The notes under the pieces: model-generated
Told to the model about the DNA's origin: nothing
Database searches by the model: none
What the model saw: only the letters and a program-made list of their open reading frames with translations
NCBI GenBank assembly: GCA_964568355.1
Contig: CAZMRK010000863.1
Span: 1 to 9,152 of the forward strand
DNA from: JAJPJX01 sp964568355
Lineage (GTDB): Bacteria; Acidobacteriota; Terriglobia; Bryobacterales; Bryobacteraceae
Direction: 5' to 3'
Length of the DNA: 9,152 nucleotides
In this document: positions 8,098 through 9,152 of the stretch, one piece after another
Layout of the letters: each line of letters begins with the position of its first letter
Position numbering within the stretch: position 1 is the stretch's first letter
Translations under genes and position numbers: made by a program

Positions 8098-8128
8098 GCG
8101 ACAATTCGGCCGCCGGTTCCGATATGGT
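8098..8128 (+). promoter_or_regulatory. Weak candidate promoter for the small cysteine-cluster gene
   Basis: GCGACA (8098-8103; four of six match TTGACA) and TATGGT (8123-8128) are 19 bases apart in the 59-base gap after the cytochrome gene. This is the only -10-like element there. The spacing is long and the -35 poor, so it is a weak suggestion. A start near 8135 would give a leader of about 12 bases. Confidence 0.25.
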
Positions 8129-8132
8129 TACC

Positions 8133-8146
8133 AGGGGCTAGCCCTG
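8133..8146 (+). promoter_or_regulatory. Ribosome-binding region within a GGGCTAGCCC palindrome
   Basis: AGGGG (8133-8137) lies nine bases before ATG 8147 and is the likely Shine-Dalgarno. It overlaps the perfect 10-base palindrome GGGCTAGCCC (8135-8144), which extends by one G·U pair in RNA. The palindrome could be a small operator or a weak hairpin covering the ribosome-binding site, or it could be chance in GC-rich DNA. Confidence 0.4.
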
Positions 8147-8398
8147 ATGATGAACCACGATGCGTATGATCCTCTGACGGAAGCCGTGGAGCGGCCGGGG
8201 TCGCGTGCAGGCGGCCCCACAGTCGACGCGGCAGGGCGGCGGCGCCCGATCTTTCTGGAGCCGGCCCCGCTGGTGGAGGTACTGACCGAGCAGATCGAAT
8301 ACCTGGTGGGTCACCTGGCGGAGAGGTGTCCGCCGCGGTGTCCGGAATGCGCCCGGCTGGAGCGCGCGATGCTGTATCTGCTGCGGCCGTTCCGCTAG
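8147..8398 (+). CDS. Small protein with C-terminal H-x4-C-x3-C-x2-C cluster, function unknown
   Basis: This 83-residue protein has no signal peptide or membrane segment, so it is probably cytoplasmic. The N-terminal 35 residues look disordered (rich in G, R, P and D). A short amphipathic helix (about 40-58, LVEVLTEQIEYLVGHLAE) leads into H56, C61, C65 and C68, then a second helix (ARLERAMLYLLRPF). The cluster could bind zinc or an iron-sulfur centre, or be a small redox or protein-interaction module. I do not recognise a named family, although similar short LTEQIxYLVxHLA/CPPxCxxC proteins seem familiar from Acidobacteriota; that is unverified recall. ATG 8147 is chosen for its nine-base distance from AGGGG; ATG 8150 is an adjacent alternative. 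The coherent helix-cysteine-helix pattern argues that it is a real gene. It stands apart from the upstream unit (59-base gap) and 38 bases before the DUF763 gene. Confidence 0.75.
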   Translation: MMNHDAYDPLTEAVERPGSRAGGPTVDAAGRRRPIFLEPAPLVEVLTEQIEYLVGHLAERCPPRCPECARLERAMLYLLRPFR

Positions 8399-8417
8399 CA
8401 GTGGTTTTGGCGGCCGG

Positions 8418-8436
8418 CGCTACAATCGGGGTAGCG
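8418..8436 (+). promoter_or_regulatory. -10-like box inside a perfect inverted repeat abutting the DUF763 start codon
   Basis: CGCTAC (8418-8423) and GTAGCG (8431-8436) are exact reverse complements separated by seven bases, and the right arm touches the ATG at 8437. TACAAT (8421-8426), a good -10 hexamer, overlaps the left arm. No convincing -35 is seen 16-18 bases upstream. If this -10 is used, transcription would begin around 8432-8435 and the mRNA would be nearly leaderless. If transcription starts upstream, GGGG (8428-8431) could act as a weak ribosome-binding site in a hairpin loop. Confidence 0.45.
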
Positions 8437-9152
8437 ATGCAGCGCTCCGGATTTGCCGATTTGCCGTTACACAGCGGGCGGGTGCCGGACTGGCTGGCCG
8501 AGCGCATGACCCGCATGGGAACGGCCATCGCCGAAACCATCATCGAACACTACGGCGTGCCGGAACTGCTCTCGCGGCTGAGCGACCCGTACTGGTTTCA
8601 GGCGCTGGGCTGCGTGATGGGGATGGACTGGCACTCTTCGGGGATCACCACGTCGGTCTTGGGGGCGCTCAAGCGCGGTTTGAACCCACGGGCGCGCGAG
8701 CTGGGCATTTTCCTGTGCGGCGGGCGCGGGCGGCATTCGCGCAGCACTCCGGCGGAACTGCGCGCGGTGGCCGAAGGCACGGGCCTGGATGGAGAAGCCC
8801 TGGTGCGATCGAGCCGCCTGGCCGCGCGGGTGGACAATAACGCGGTGGGCGACGGCTTCCAGATCTATCTGCACACGTTTGTGGTGAGCGCCGCGGGCGA
8901 ATGGGCCGTGATCCAGCAGGGCATGAACGAGGCTAACGGGCTGGCTCGCCGCTATCACTGGCATTCCCCCACGGTGCGCGATTTCGTCACGGAGCCGCAC
9001 GCGGCGATTGTCGGCGAGCATCAGGGGACGATCCTCAACCTGGTGGATGCGCACGCGGGTCCGGCGCAGACGGCCATGCTGGCGATCGCACACGAGACGC
9101 CCGAGACCACGCTGGCCGAGGTCCGCAAGCTGACGATGCCCCGGCATCATGA
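8437..9152 (+). CDS. DUF763 domain-containing protein, 3' truncated
   Basis: The frame starts at ATG 8437 and stays open to the last base, giving 238 complete codons plus two bases of the next. No stop is reached, so the gene continues past the window. It matches DUF763 along its length: RSGFADLPLHSGRVPDWL at the N-terminus, SDPYWFQALGCVMGMDWHSS (W65, H66), LGIFLCGGRGRHSR, RVDNNAVGDGFQIYLHTF, VIQQGMNEA (Q160-A166), RRYHWHS (171-177) and MPRHH (234-238). The invariant-looking H, D, R and W residues suggest a catalytic or nucleic-acid-binding pocket, but I know of no firmly established function. There is no signal peptide, so it is probably cytoplasmic. Full-length members are roughly 370-420 residues, so about 40% is missing. 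The start is supported by RSGFADLPLH beginning at residue 3, as in relatives. Confidence 0.93.
   Translation, partial: MQRSGFADLPLHSGRVPDWLAERMTRMGTAIAETIIEHYGVPELLSRLSDPYWFQALGCVMGMDWHSSGITTSVLGALKRGLNPRARELGIFLCGGRGRHSRSTPAELRAVAEGTGLDGEALVRSSRLAARVDNNAVGDGFQIYLHTFVVSAAGEWAVIQQGMNEANGLARRYHWHSPTVRDFVTEPHAAIVGEHQGTILNLVDAHAGPAQTAMLAIAHETPETTLAEVRKLTMPRHH

Noticed and set aside
8088..8146. A terminator or small RNA in the gap after the cytochrome gene
   Set aside because: No GC stem with a T-run and no other conserved structure is visible in these 59 bases beyond the weak promoter and palindrome already listed.
8392..8408. CCGC-TAGCA-GTGG hairpin followed by TTTT after the small gene, as an intrinsic terminator
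   Set aside because: The stem is only four pairs including one G·U, the T-run is only four bases, and the hairpin overlaps the stop codon; too weak to call.
8384..8416. Two CGGCCG copies (8384-8389 and 8411-8416) as a long-stem hairpin
   Set aside because: CGGCCG is self-complementary and common in 65% GC DNA; the 21-base separation and mismatched flanks make a designed stem unlikely.
6483..8543. 686-residue minus-strand open frame spanning the cytochrome gene, the small gene and the DUF763 start
   Set aside because: It runs antisense across three + strand genes and two gaps, has no recognisable motif, and all seven heme motifs are on the + strand.
8467..9150. 227-residue minus-strand open frame at the window end
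   Set aside because: The + strand frame from 8437 carries uninterrupted DUF763 signatures, so the antisense frame is a shadow.

Overview
The window is about 65% GC and almost fully coding. All supported genes lie on the + strand. Gene content suggests Acidobacteriota, probably a Bryobacterales/Solibacter-like lineage. The PSCyt-DUF1549-DUF1553 plus DUF1501 pair is typical of Planctomycetota, Verrucomicrobiota and Acidobacteriota, and large exported TPR proteins beside multiheme-cytochrome/TPR fusions are common in Acidobacteriota. This placement is inference; there is no rRNA or marker gene to prove it.

Region 1 (1-8087) looks like one transcription unit of four exported proteins. It runs: a 5'-truncated PSCyt1-DUF1549-DUF1553 protein (1-2544); a Tat-exported DUF1501 protein of the sulfatase/alkaline-phosphatase-like fold (2555-3991); an exported protein made almost entirely of about 22 TPRs (3988-6444); and an exported seven-CXXCH multiheme cytochrome c with a TPR-like C-terminal third (6441-8087). 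The first junction is a 10-base gap whose Shine-Dalgarno overlaps the stop codon. The next two are identical 4-base GTGA overlaps, in which a GTG start is interlocked with the upstream TGA. Genes 1 and 4 carry covalent-heme motifs, and the TPR protein could be an assembly or scaffold factor between them. This is the best candidate here for an uncharacterised system. Its parts belong to known families, but their joint function is not known to me.

Region 2 (8088-9152) holds a separate pair. First is an 83-residue protein ending in a compact H-x4-C-x3-C-x2-C cluster (8147-8398), with a GGGCTAGCCC palindrome over its ribosome-binding region. Second is a DUF763 protein (8437 to past the window end). 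A TACAAT -10-like box lies only 10 bases upstream of the DUF763 ATG, inside a perfect 6-base inverted repeat that abuts the start codon. The mRNA may therefore be leaderless, or the site may be regulated.

No tRNA, rRNA, CRISPR array, insertion sequence or convincing intrinsic terminator was found. The two intergenic gaps are only 59 and 38 bases. The long minus-strand open frames are high-GC shadows of the real genes.
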